Assembly: GCA_900557275.1 (NCBI GenBank)
Contig: USRX01000006.1
Location: 1 to 64,000, forward strand
Origin: an uncultured Roseburia sp.
Lineage (GTDB): Bacteria > Bacillota_A > Clostridia > Lachnospirales > Lachnospiraceae
Length of the DNA stretch: 64,000 nt
Reading direction: 5' to 3'
In this document: positions 1 to 7,562 of the stretch, piece after piece
How the letters are laid out: each line of letters starts with the position of its first letter
Position numbering within the stretch: position 1 is the first letter of the stretch
Notes under the pieces: generated by a model
What the model saw: only the letters and a program-made list of their open reading frames with translations
The model's database searches: none
Told to the model about the DNA's origin: nothing
Made by a program: the position numbers and the translations under genes

Positions 1-33
1 TTCAGCTTCTGAAATTTGAGGCAGATTGCTCAT
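1..33 (-). CDS. blaI: BlaI/MecI-family repressor, N-terminal fragment
   Basis: The first 11 codons of a gene that runs off the left edge read MSNLPQISEAE. This matches the start of BlaI/MecI penicillinase repressors, which bind as winged-helix dimers and are inactivated when a BlaR1/MecR1 sensor protease responds to beta-lactam. A GGAGG ribosome binding site lies 7 nt before the ATG. A near-consensus promoter sits upstream on this strand (TTGACA at 95-100, TATAAT at 71-76, 18-nt spacer). A BlaI-type operator at 52-63 lies between promoter and start, which fits autorepression. Only the extreme N-terminus is visible, so the family call rests on the QISEAE motif plus the operators. The rest of the gene and any blaR1 partner lie outside the window. 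Confidence 0.75.
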   Translation of the reverse strand, partial: MSNLPQISEAE

Positions 34-51
34 GTGATATTCCTCCAAATC

Positions 52-162
52 TTACAAATGTAATAAAAATATTATATATCTTAAAAGGTTATTCTGTCAA
101 CGAAATAAAAACTTGACTTTAAATCTTACAGATGTAATAATAGATAAAAATTACACTTGTAA
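52..162. promoter_or_regulatory. Divergent promoter region with three BlaI-type operators
   Basis: Three dyads of the TTACAnnTGTAA type are visible: TTACAAATGTAA (52-63), TTACAGATGTAA (126-137) and TTACACTTGTAA (151-162). They match the known BlaI/MecI operator pattern. The first lies in the leader of the minus-strand blaI promoter (TTGACA 95-100, TATAAT 71-76). The second sits between a plus-strand -35 (TTGACT 114-119) and -10 (TAATAG 138-143). The third lies just before the plus-strand ORF. Repression of both directions by the BlaI-like protein is inferred. Confidence 0.75.
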
Positions 163-170
163 GATTTGGA

Positions 171-518
171 ATGCGAAAGGTTTTTATAAAAATGGGAAGG
201 GTAGTTGTTGTAACATTTGATGAAAATGAGGAAGAAAAATTAAATGAATTATTACATTTTCTGTCTGCTAAAAAATACTCTGAGATGCCTGATAAACAAA
301 ATAGGGTACTTGATTACGGAGTATTAAAAATAAATGCGGAATATCGTTCTGTAGAAAGTAATGGTGAGCTGGTTCAATTGACGAATTATGAATTTGAAAT
401 ATTATATTTGCTGGCAAAAAATCCAGGACGGATATTTTCAAAGGAACAAATATATACACAGGTGTGGAAAGAACCATATTATGGGGCAGAAGATAATGTT
501 ATGGGCATAATTAAGTAA
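171..518 (+). CDS. Truncated OmpR/PhoB-type winged-helix DNA-binding protein
   Basis: This 115-residue protein has no receiver domain. Residues from about 45 to the end resemble the C-terminal effector domain of OmpR/PhoB response regulators, including the LTNYEFEILYLLAKNPGR recognition segment and the SKEQIYTQVW helix. The usual C-terminal wing (around a GxGY motif) is missing because a TAA follows DNVMGIIK, so the fold looks incomplete. A BlaI-type operator ends only 8 nt before the ATG and the ribosome binding site is weak (TTTGGA). An internal ATG at 192 is an alternative start. The DNA just before the ATG repeats, in inverted orientation, the sequence before blaI, which suggests a rearrangement junction. 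It may be a decaying gene or a small orphan regulator. DNA binding is not certain without the wing. Confidence 0.6.
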   Translation: MRKVFIKMGRVVVVTFDENEEEKLNELLHFLSAKKYSEMPDKQNRVLDYGVLKINAEYRSVESNGELVQLTNYEFEILYLLAKNPGRIFSKEQIYTQVWKEPYYGAEDNVMGIIK

Positions 519-548
519 AAGATACAAAAAATAGTAGGAGAAATTTTT

Positions 549-890
549 ATGGAAAATGATATTTGGAATAAAATATCCTCTTTTTTGAACCAGTTGCGTT
601 GTGAGAATATAAACAGAGAAAGTTATATCTATTTCCAAGAACTTGCAAATATTCAGTTGAAGAAGAAAATGGAAAAAGAAAAGGTGAATAAACTTCTCGA
701 TCATATAAGTAATGAGGACAGGGAGAAGTTGAAGCAATATGGAGAAATTTTGGAAGAAGAAGCGTTTGTGTCAGAACAAAGGGCATATTGTCAAGGATAT
801 GTAGATTGTATTCAGTTATTGGCTGGTTTAGGACTCTTGAAAAAATCGATGGATATGGAAAAAATAATTAGCGAGATGAAAAGCAATTAA
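549..890 (+). CDS. Hypothetical small helical protein
   Basis: This is a 113-residue charged protein with no signal peptide or membrane segment. It follows an AGGAG ribosome binding site and starts 30 nt after the winged-helix ORF, so the two are probably cotranscribed. The sequence is Lys/Glu-rich and predicted mostly helical. A recognisable C-terminal patch (AYCQGYVDCIQLLAGLGLL) resembles small uncharacterised proteins often seen in Lachnospiraceae accessory regions. I cannot assign a function. A strong hairpin terminator follows at 947-994. Confidence 0.6.
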   Translation: MENDIWNKISSFLNQLRCENINRESYIYFQELANIQLKKKMEKEKVNKLLDHISNEDREKLKQYGEILEEEAFVSEQRAYCQGYVDCIQLLAGLGLLKKSMDMEKIISEMKSN

Positions 891-946
891 GTGTGTCGTG
901 GAGGAAAATGTAGTATTTGATAGATAAAAGGATGTTCGTAAAGAAG

Positions 947-994
947 AAACAGTTATGTTATATCAAGTTGTAATGATATAGCATAACTGTTTTT
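947..994 (+). terminator. Rho-independent terminator
   Basis: An 18-bp near-perfect stem pairs AACAGTTATG...TATATCA (948-965) with TGATATA...CATAACTGTT (974-992), with an 8-nt loop and a T-run. It closes the 171-890 unit and separates it from the convergent XRE gene. Confidence 0.85.
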
Positions 995-1071
995 AACATA
1001 TGGTAATAGTATTTATTCCACTAATTTTAAATATCGGTAATTATCAGCTATTTATCGGTATTTTACAAGTT

Positions 1072-1434
1072 TTATTTTGTATCATTAGTAGTGTCTACGT
1101 TAGAAATAAAAGGATTAGAATCTAGCAGAGCTGTCGTAGTTGCAAGAATTACCTGTAACTGATAATCATTGCACTGATTTAAGAGCCGAAGAATCTGATC
1201 ATATGTAGAATTATTTTTATTCTGATTTGGATAAACGTAGTCATCAGCAGAAATATTTAAAGTCTGCATGGTTTTACAAAATAATTCCAGACTGGGACCG
1301 CCTTTATGGCGTTCGAGGTCTCCAAGATAAGCCGCCGATATTCCGAGTTTTTCAGCAAGAGCTTCTTGTGTTAAATGCATTTCCATACGCCCTTGTTTTA
1401 CTAAAGTGGCAAATAATGTTTTTGGAATATCCAT
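1072..1434 (-). CDS. XRE-family helix-turn-helix regulator
   Basis: This is a 120-residue protein. Residues 8-65 form a Cro/C1-type helix-turn-helix: LVKQGRMEMHLTQEALAEKL, then GISAAYLGDLERHKGGPS, the classic position of the recognition helix. The C-terminal half (about 70-120) has no recognised domain and may mediate dimerisation. GGAGG lies 9 nt before the ATG. The upstream region carries repeated AGGGTA/TACCCT half-sites and one perfect palindrome, GGGTATTACCC (1512-1522). One half-site overlaps the likely -10 region on this strand, so autoregulation is plausible. In the context of excisionase and integrase genes it may be the master repressor of the mobile element, but that is inference. 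Confidence 0.85.
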   Translation of the reverse strand: MDIPKTLFATLVKQGRMEMHLTQEALAEKLGISAAYLGDLERHKGGPSLELFCKTMQTLNISADDYVYPNQNKNNSTYDQILRLLNQCNDYQLQVILATTTALLDSNPFISNVDTTNDTK

Positions 1435-1460
1435 GTTTGTATACCTCCATAAACTTAGTG

Positions 1461-1522
1461 TATTACCCTAAATTTGAAAAGTGAAAAGGGTGTAACATTA
1501 GAAAAAACACAGGGTATTACCC
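1461..1522. promoter_or_regulatory. Candidate operators of the XRE repressor
   Basis: The palindrome GGGTATTACCC (1512-1522) and the half-site TATTACCCTA (1461-1470) flank the upstream side of the XRE gene. Further AGGGTA half-sites occur near 1728 and 1752. The spacing and position suit an autoregulatory operator. There is no direct proof. Confidence 0.45.
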
Positions 1523-1535
1523 GATGAATGAGAAA

Positions 1536-1600
1536 GCATACAAATCTCTTTCGGTTAAAAAAAACAGATTCCGAAAGAGCAGTATTTGTATGCTTATTTT
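1536..1600. promoter_or_regulatory. Hairpin in the 485-bp intergenic stretch 1435-1919
   Basis: The segments GCATACAAAT-CTCTTTCGG (1536-1554) and CCGAAAGAG-cagt-ATTTGTATGC (1571-1593) form a long stem with a 4-nt bulge, followed by a T-rich tail, so this is probably a terminator. The loop-side sequence can alternatively pair with CCGGAATCTAACC just downstream (about 1606-1618), giving a competing hairpin. The rest of 1435-1919 has no convincing gene. A last hairpin (ATCTGAATT/AATTCAGAT, about 1883-1906) sits immediately before the ribosome binding site of the next gene. Confidence 0.55.
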
Positions 1601-1919
1601 CTTTTCCGGAATCTAACCGGAGAAAATATGGTTCTTAGCAAGAGTTCAGCTAAAAAATTCTGTTCAACAGAAGGTATTCAATTAAAAAAATCTCAACAAT
1701 TTCATTAGTAAATGTTGGAATTGAAACTAGGGTAAGAGCCAATAATGAATCCAGGGTAATAAAATATCGAATTAAATGCGTCCATAGGAGTGAAATCTGT
1801 CAGGGCGTTTTTTGTTACCTAAATATTGAGAATGAGCAATTCAAAATAAGGTCGATTGTTCGTATTCGTGCCCCGCCTACTGATCTGAATTCAAAAAAAT
1901 TCAGATTGGAGGAAAGGTC

Positions 1920-2390
1920 ATGGAAGGCAGACAGCCTAAAAGAAGAAAAGATAAATATAACCCATATGAAACCTATGAGAAGGACGGAAAATATTATGTT
2001 TCATTTCGTAATGGTGAAAAAGAGTACAAGGATTTGGAAATAGGAAAGAATGTATATGAAGCTTTTAATACGTTTGAATTGCAGGATGTGTCGCATATGA
2101 ATGTTGTGGACAGGCATCTGGAACAGTCAGAAATCTGGGATTCCAGTTTATATGAACGGATATTTCAGAAAGAAGAAAATGTAGAGAATACGGTTCTGAA
2201 TAAACTGGAAGCGGAACGGTTACATAGTGCAATCCAGCAGTTGTCGGAAATTCAGAGAAGACGATTGATGAAGTATTATTTTGAAGATAAGAAATATGAG
2301 CAGATTGCACAGGAAGAAGGATGCTCTTTTCAGATGGTAGCAAAGTCTGTAAAAGCAGCAATCAGAAATTTGAAAAAGATTTTGAGATAG
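1920..2390 (+). CDS. Sigma-70 region 4-like regulator of a mobile element
   Basis: This is a 156-residue protein. The C-terminal part (about 95-155) is a sigma-70 region 4 type helix-turn-helix: LSEIQRRRLMKYYFEDKKYE, then QIAQEEGCSFQMVAKSVKAAI. The N-terminal half is charged and has no clear region 2, so it may act as an activator or atypical sigma factor rather than a full sigma. Such short proteins are common in Tn916-like and Lachnospiraceae integrative elements. GGAGG lies 8 nt before the ATG, directly after a small hairpin (about 1883-1906) that may influence translation. Its position ahead of the MazF, excisionase and integrase genes suggests it belongs to the same element. Confidence 0.75.
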   Translation: MEGRQPKRRKDKYNPYETYEKDGKYYVSFRNGEKEYKDLEIGKNVYEAFNTFELQDVSHMNVVDRHLEQSEIWDSSLYERIFQKEENVENTVLNKLEAERLHSAIQQLSEIQRRRLMKYYFEDKKYEQIAQEEGCSFQMVAKSVKAAIRNLKKILR

Positions 2391-2752
2391 TGGGTTGAAA
2401 AATAGCGTTTAAGTGAGGAAACAGGTGGAAAGAGAAATATTCTGATCCGCCTGTTTCTTCTTTTGTCACGAAAAGACTGGGGAGCGGGACGAACCTTGAC
2501 AAATTCATATACATTCATCAGACACATTCCTGTTGTTATCGTGATGAGCGTAAGCCACATTAACAGATACGCCATAACACAGATTGGGTAAAGACAGCGA
2601 AATCCCACCCGTATACTTCCTTTTGGTTTCAGTTTGTATTCCCCGGACTGTTGAGCGAAAAATATCTGGTTATAGCTGTCAGATTGCTTCTGGCAAGGCG
2701 ATGACAGACAACAGGCATAATGATACTCCTGTCCGGTCATAAAGTCGTGCAT
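2330..2752 (-). pseudogene. Probable relic of a membrane protein gene
   Basis: The minus strand of the 593-bp gap between the sigma-like gene and mazF has a protein-like reading frame. Residues 1-30 contain HDFMTGQEYHYACCLSSPC. A KLKPKGSIRVGFRCLYP segment follows, then a hydrophobic stretch LMWLTLITITTGMCLM (a likely membrane helix), then a basic tail. There is no ribosome binding site at the ATG. The frame continues open upstream to about 2822 with plausible residues (EAALTCCGIKEIF) but no start codon. The C-terminus runs antisense into the sigma-like gene. I interpret it as the decayed internal piece of a larger gene. It could also be chance; the only support is composition. Confidence 0.35.
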
Positions 2753-2983
2753 ACAAAATATTTCTTTGATGCCGCAACAAGTGAGGGCAGCTTCAGGAGA
2801 TCCCTGGAGAGGAAAAATCCTAATCCCATATATTTATTTTAAATAAAATCCTGTGGAGCTGATCAGCAGTCAGCCGTCTGATGATTTCCCAATTACAAGT
2901 CGGGACGTCGGGGACAAATAGGCTTGTATTTTACATATTTAGGGATAACAACAGTTAGAAAGTCGAGAGGAGATAAAGCAAAG

Positions 2984-3505
2984 ATGGAAGATAGAAACGT
3001 CAGGCGTGGGGATATTTATCATGCCGACCTTGATCCTGTATTTGGAAGTGAACAGGGCGGTTATCGTCCGGTGCTGGTGATTCAGAACAATATAGGAAAT
3101 AAATACAGTCCGACAGTGATTGTGGCAGCAATTACTAGTAAAGAAAAAATGAAACTGCCAACACACATTGCAGTCCCGGAAATGGAAGGGTTAGAAAAAG
3201 ATTCTGTAGTGCTGTTGGAGCAGCTTAGAACTTTAGATAAAAGACGGTTGGAAAATTATGTGTGTACCTTAGACCGCACTGAAATGGAGAAAATCAATAA
3301 AGCAATCCGAAGAAGTACCGGGATACCGAAGATAATTGAAAAACCGTTAGTCGTGAGCTTGTGCAGAGTATGTGCAGGCAATTTTTATGAGGTGCCGGGA
3401 CATTATATCCGGCGGGTGAATCCGGAGCAGCGATATAAGGATATATGTATGTTTTGCAATGTCAGAAAAGGATATGACTATTATATAGGAAAGAAGAAAG
3501 TGTGA
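2984..3505 (+). CDS. MazF/PemK-type toxin with C-terminal zinc-ribbon-like tail
   Basis: This is a 173-residue protein. Residues 7-118 are a MazF/PemK endoribonuclease fold, with RRGDIYHADLDP, GSEQGGYRPVLVIQN and YSPTVIVAAITS, the hallmark segments around the RNA cleavage site. Typical MazF ends near residue 115-120. Here about 50 residues follow, with CRVC (127-130) and CMFC (155-158), a likely four-Cys zinc site, and a basic GHYIRRVNPEQR stretch between. The start at 2984 is preferred because AGGAG lies upstream; an in-frame codon at 2924 would add 20 poorly supported residues. No MazE-like antitoxin ORF is adjacent. The excisionase gene follows after 9 nt, so it is cotranscribed with the integration module. 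It may act in element maintenance or regulation; cleavage activity is inferred from family. Confidence 0.85.
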   Translation: MEDRNVRRGDIYHADLDPVFGSEQGGYRPVLVIQNNIGNKYSPTVIVAAITSKEKMKLPTHIAVPEMEGLEKDSVVLLEQLRTLDKRRLENYVCTLDRTEMEKINKAIRRSTGIPKIIEKPLVVSLCRVCAGNFYEVPGHYIRRVNPEQRYKDICMFCNVRKGYDYYIGKKKV

Positions 3506-3514
3506 GGGTAGTAT

Positions 3515-3697
3515 ATGGAGCAAGAAAAGGTACTATTGAATGTAGAAGAAACGGCAGCTTACTTGAATCTTGGGATGACGAAAACCAGAGAATTGATGAA
3601 GGAAAATGAAAAAATATTTGTTGTTAAAATTGGCAATCGCAATTATGCACATAAGCTCTTACTGGATAAATGGCTGTTGGCACAGGTTAGACAATAA
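3515..3697 (+). CDS. xis: Excisionase-like helix-turn-helix protein
   Basis: This 60-residue basic protein resembles Tn916-type Xis and other small MerR-fold excisionases. It has LLNVEETAAYLNLGMTKTRELM, a winged-helix DNA-binding start, and the closing KIGNRNYAHKLLLDKWL segment. It lies 9 nt after mazF and 101 nt before the integrase gene, the usual place for a recombination directionality factor. It probably bends DNA near the element end and drives excision together with the integrase. A GAGGG-like ribosome binding site precedes the ATG. Confidence 0.85.
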   Translation: MEQEKVLLNVEETAAYLNLGMTKTRELMKENEKIFVVKIGNRNYAHKLLLDKWLLAQVRQ

Positions 3698-3798
3698 GTC
3701 AAGGATACGAAATAAAAATTTGCATGTTTGTTTTGCACGTTTATGAATGGTAATTTGAAGGAGCAACAGATAAATAGTTTTTTCAGGAGGAAATAATT

Positions 3799-5046
3799 AT
3801 GGCAAAAGCATTACCAAGAGGAGTTAGAGAGAAGAACGGTTCATATGAAGCAAGAGCGGTTGTAAATGGAATTAGAATCAATTTATATGGAACAGATCTA
3901 AATGAACTGATGGAAGAATTTGAAAAGGCAAAAGAAAATGCCAGGGATACATTGGATTATAGAAAAACCAGAATCACATTGAATGAGTGGTTTGAAGAAT
4001 GGTTTTCAGAGGTAAAGCAACACCGGGTGAAGGAAACGAGTATTGCACCGATGAAAAATAATTTCAAAAGAACATTTGGCTTTTATATTGGTTCAATGAA
4101 GTTGAAAGATATTAAACCGTTGGATGTTCAGAGAGCATTAAATGCAATGGAACAGAATCATGTATCGCACAGTGCAATGCGAGAAGCATTGGGGCGTTTA
4201 AGAGAATGCTTAGATTTTGCATTAGGAAACCAATTAATTAAAGTAAATCCATGTTTGATTGTAGAAGTACCATGGACATTTAAACAATCAAAAGAAGAAA
4301 TTGCATTAACCCAGGAAGAACAGGACAATTTCCTGAGTGAGATGGAGGATAGCTGGTATAAAGAAATGTTTTATTTCATGTGTCTGACAGGTGTCCGAGT
4401 TGGAGAACTTGGTGGAATGAAATGGAGCGATATAGATTTTAAAAAGAAAGTAGTTCACGTCAGACGTTCCTTGAGTTGTAGTTATTATAATGGAGAAAAG
4501 AGAATGATGCTTGTAACTCCTAAAACGGTAAATTCAATCAGAGAGATTCCGTTTTTAGGAGAAATGGAAGAAATATTAAAAGCTCAGAAGAAAAAACAGA
4601 ATAAGCTAAAAGAGGAACTGGGCAGTCGCTGGAGAAGTAAGGATGATTTAAAAGATTTGGTATTTACAACAGGTATGGGAAGTCCCTGCGTCAGATATGT
4701 TGTAGAAAAAGAAATTAAAAAGGCTTTAAAGAGAATGAGAGAAAAAGAAGGAGTTCTGGCAGTACAAGAAAATAGAGAACCCAGAGAAATCAGGGACTTC
4801 CACCCACATAGTTTACGGCATACATTTGCTACAAGATGCTTTGAAAAGAAAATGGAACCGAAGGTTGTCCAGAGGTTGATGGGACATTCGAGTATCAGCA
4901 TTACATTAAACATTTATACACATGTCTTGGATAATATGATGGAAGAAGAAATTAAGAAATTTGGAGTGGCGAAGACGCAGACACCGGAAGTATATTATAA
5001 TGAAGAAATTCGAAGAACTAGAATTTCTGCTATGAGTCACTGCTGA
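3799..5046 (+). CDS. int: Tn916-type tyrosine recombinase/integrase
   Basis: This is a 415-residue protein in three parts. An N-terminal arm-binding domain (about 1-50; LPRGVREKNGSYEARAVVNG) is followed by a SAM-like core-binding domain (about 60-165) and a catalytic domain (about 170-385). Catalytic residues are visible: Arg in TGVRVGELGGMKW, His-x-x-Arg in HPHSLRHTFATRC, His in MGHSS and the nucleophile Tyr in LNIYTHV. All are intact. AGGAGG lies before the ATG. It integrates and excises the element together with Xis. The gene sits at the element end, and clustered TTGGGGAA motifs immediately downstream are candidate arm sites. Confidence 0.95.
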   Translation: MAKALPRGVREKNGSYEARAVVNGIRINLYGTDLNELMEEFEKAKENARDTLDYRKTRITLNEWFEEWFSEVKQHRVKETSIAPMKNNFKRTFGFYIGSMKLKDIKPLDVQRALNAMEQNHVSHSAMREALGRLRECLDFALGNQLIKVNPCLIVEVPWTFKQSKEEIALTQEEQDNFLSEMEDSWYKEMFYFMCLTGVRVGELGGMKWSDIDFKKKVVHVRRSLSCSYYNGEKRMMLVTPKTVNSIREIPFLGEMEEILKAQKKKQNKLKEELGSRWRSKDDLKDLVFTTGMGSPCVRYVVEKEIKKALKRMREKEGVLAVQENREPREIRDFHPHSLRHTFATRCFEKKMEPKVVQRLMGHSSISITLNIYTHVLDNMMEEEIKKFGVAKTQTPEVYYNEEIRRTRISAMSHC

Positions 5047-5048
5047 TT

Positions 5049-5172
5049 ATAAAGTTGGGGAACGAAAATACTCCCCAACTTTATAAAAAGGATTCCCCAA
5101 ATAAGAAAAAATGAAATTGAAATCAAGCAACAAATGCTCAGAATCATTCCCCAACTTAAAAAATTGGGGAAC
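5049..5172. repeat. Cluster of five TTGGGGAA motifs downstream of int
   Basis: TTGGGGAA or its complement occurs at 5055-5062, 5072-5078 (one base short), 5093-5100, 5147-5154 and 5164-5171. The first two form a 13-bp stem (ATAAAGTTGGGGA with TCCCCAACTTTAT) and the last two an 8-bp inverted repeat. Neither hairpin has a T-run, so they are poor terminators. Position and repetition suit integrase arm-type binding sites near an element end. The remainder of 5173-5373 shows nothing I can name; the exact attachment site is not identifiable without the other end. Confidence 0.55.
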
Positions 5173-5373
5173 ACAGGAAATCGTTAATTAGCTGGAAAGA
5201 CCAATTTATTGAAAATACTGATAAATACATAGCTTTATTATATATAAGTAGCAATACAGGCAGGAATATAATTTCAAAGTTCACAAATCAGGCTGGAATG
5301 TAATCCAAAAGTCGCAAAACAGATGCAGAACGCATAAGCTAGATACAGATATTGTATTGAGGCTCTGAATTTG

Positions 5374-5423
5374 AAACACCCCTCGCAAATGGTTGTAATA
5401 CTATTTGTGAGGGGTGTTTTTTG
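5374..5423 (+). terminator. Rho-independent terminator
   Basis: A 17-bp stem with one G-T pair joins AAACACCCCTCGCAAAT (5374-5390) and ATTTGTGAGGGGTGTTT (5403-5419), followed by T residues. The A-rich left flank may let it work in both directions. It separates the element from the 5599 gene. The stretch 5424-5598 holds no other clear feature. Confidence 0.85.
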
Positions 5424-5598
5424 TGTAAAAATATGGTAAGATAAAACTATTATCATAAAAATAATCATACCAAAAAAGATTGCGAAATGATTGGTATATT
5501 ATGTATGAGAAAAAACGGGACTATTTGCACCAATGAAAATAGAGTAATGAAAATGTGGCTTGTTGCGTCAGATATTATAGAAGGGGAGAGGATAAAAT

Positions 5599-6747
5599 AT
5601 GCTTTCTTTGAAAGACAGAGAGGTCAATACAGGGCGGCAGCGGGAACTTGATCTGGTAAAGGGGTTCCTGATGATTATGATCGTATTTATACACTCATTC
5701 CAGACGATAGCGGGGGATGAAGCAGCAACATCAAATGTACATGAGATCCTGTTTGCGATATTTATGCCGACAGGCGCCTGCCTGTATCTGTTTACGATGG
5801 GATTTGGAAGCGTTTTTACCCGTCATTCCAACCCTGGGGACATGGTTAAAAACGGTGTAAAATTATTAATATACCAGGGAATCAGCAACTTATGTTATGC
5901 GGCAGCGATTATGATCAGTTTTCATATCAGAAATCTGATCACAGGCGAAGTTGCTGGCAGCAGGGCACTATATGAAGCAAACCTGTATTCCATGCTTACA
6001 TTTGTAAATATATTCTTTATCTCCGGTATGTGTTATCTTATACTGGCGTTGTACAGAAAATTGAATGTAAAATTACACTGGTATGTAATAAGTGCGGTCA
6101 TCGTCGGAATCGTAACGCCGTTTACAAAATTACTGGTTTCTGATAACCAGCTGCTTAACTGGATCCTGGATATGACGTTTGGTGGAAATGGTAACACAAG
6201 TTTTTGCTTCTTCCCATATTTGAGTTATGTATTTTTAGGATATGTTTTTGCAAAAGTTATCAGAAGGATACCGGAGGATGAAAAAGGGCTTTTTTATAAA
6301 AAGAGTGGAATCGTATGTGGCATCATAGCGGCGGTGTGGTTTGTGTGCTGTATCATAACACATCCAAACGTTGACGCATTCTTTGGTTATATGCTTGAAC
6401 AATACAGAACACCGGGGCTTATAAAAATAATTGGAAGTTTTTGCACGATTCTGTTTGTATTTGCAATCGCATTCTGGATCATGCCGATAGTAGAAAAATG
6501 GAAATTTGGATATAACAGATTGAGTTTTTATTCCAAACAAATATCTAAAATGTATGCGATACATATAGGCGTATATTATGCGATTGGAGGATTGGCTGCA
6601 TTTTACGCATTTGATGTGAAAGCGTGTCTGCTGTGGGCTGTGGCAGTATTGATCATAACAGATTTCATTGTACATGGATATCTTGCGGTTACCGGTAACA
6701 TGTCAAAGCGACAGAAATGCTCAACTGTAAATATAAAAAATGTATAA
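5599..6747 (+). CDS. Multi-pass membrane acyltransferase-like protein
   Basis: This is a 382-residue protein with about ten hydrophobic segments. The N-terminus RQRELDLVKGFLMIMIVFIHSF matches the start of acyltransferase-3 and heparan-glucosaminide acetyltransferase-like membrane proteins (R-x-x-x-x-D-x-x-K/R-G, then a helix ending with His). Members move acyl groups to sugars or other extracellular substrates. The substrate here is unknown. The ribosome binding site GGGGAG is 9 nt before the ATG. It stands alone between a terminator and the carbonic anhydrase gene, so context gives no function. The acyltransferase assignment is from N-terminal pattern and topology only. Confidence 0.6.
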   Translation: MLSLKDREVNTGRQRELDLVKGFLMIMIVFIHSFQTIAGDEAATSNVHEILFAIFMPTGACLYLFTMGFGSVFTRHSNPGDMVKNGVKLLIYQGISNLCYAAAIMISFHIRNLITGEVAGSRALYEANLYSMLTFVNIFFISGMCYLILALYRKLNVKLHWYVISAVIVGIVTPFTKLLVSDNQLLNWILDMTFGGNGNTSFCFFPYLSYVFLGYVFAKVIRRIPEDEKGLFYKKSGIVCGIIAAVWFVCCIITHPNVDAFFGYMLEQYRTPGLIKIIGSFCTILFVFAIAFWIMPIVEKWKFGYNRLSFYSKQISKMYAIHIGVYYAIGGLAAFYAFDVKACLLWAVAVLIITDFIVHGYLAVTGNMSKRQKCSTVNIKNV

Positions 6748-6806
6748 ATTCTGTCGGAATGGTTTTGTTTGAGAAACACATTTGGTATGATAATAATATG
6801 CAGAAA

Positions 6807-6834
6807 TTGACAGTCTGAGCCGTTTTTATATAAG
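6807..6834 (+). promoter_or_regulatory. Promoter of the carbonic anhydrase gene
   Basis: TTGACA (6807-6812) and TATAAG (6829-6834) are separated by 16 nt and lie about 120 nt before the preferred start codon of the carbonic anhydrase. Confidence 0.6.
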
Positions 6835-6956
6835 GTTAGATACAATCATTGGCTGATGTCTGGTTGCTCTAATTGAAAAGGATGCTGTTTTTTCATAGCA
6901 GGAAATCAGGGCAAAGAAAACATTCTGCAAATTTAGATTTAAGTCAGGAGAGTACT

Positions 6957-7502
6957 ATGATGATTGACGAAATTTTAGCCTACAACAAAAAATTTGTGGA
7001 GGAAAAACGATACGAGCAGTATGCAGCAAGCAAATATCCAAATAAAAAGATTGCGATCATAACCTGTATGGATACCAGGCTGGTAGAACTTCTTCCGGCA
7101 GCGCTGGGATTTAAAAACGGAGATGTGAAGATTATTAAGAATGCCGGCGGTGTTGTCAGCAACCCTTTTGGAAGTGTGATCCGAAGCCTTTTGGTGGCAA
7201 TTATCGAGCTTGGTGTGGAAGAAGTCATGGTCATCGGTCATACAGACTGTGGCGTACAGCATATTGACAGTGAGATGATGATCCGTCATATGAAGGAACG
7301 TGGCATCACGCAGGACTCCATTGATCTGATGAAATATTGCGGTGTGAACTTCGAAAACTGGCTGGCAGGATTTGATACGGTGGAGCAGTCTGTAACAGAC
7401 ACGGTAGATACGATCAGACACCATCCTTTGATGCCACAGGATATTAAGATAGGTGGTTATGTGATTGATTCTGTGACCGGAGAATTGCATGTGATCTGCT
7501 GA
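6957..7502 (+). CDS. Beta-class carbonic anhydrase
   Basis: This 181-residue enzyme interconverts CO2 and bicarbonate with a zinc ion. CMDTR supplies the first Cys and the Asp-Arg catalytic dyad, and HTDCG supplies the His and second Cys zinc ligands. It is of the short beta type found in many Firmicutes, without N-terminal extension. I place the start at 6957, where AGGAG lies 7 nt upstream; an in-frame TTG at 6873 would add 28 residues without a good ribosome binding site or family support. It is probably cytosolic, supplying bicarbonate for carboxylations. It has its own upstream promoter; the ABC pair follows at 7563. Confidence 0.93.
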   Translation: MMIDEILAYNKKFVEEKRYEQYAASKYPNKKIAIITCMDTRLVELLPAALGFKNGDVKIIKNAGGVVSNPFGSVIRSLLVAIIELGVEEVMVIGHTDCGVQHIDSEMMIRHMKERGITQDSIDLMKYCGVNFENWLAGFDTVEQSVTDTVDTIRHHPLMPQDIKIGGYVIDSVTGELHVIC

Positions 7503-7562
7503 TGAATTTGTGACTGGGAGTTGGCAAACGATACGGAAGGATTTATATAGTCGGATAAAATT

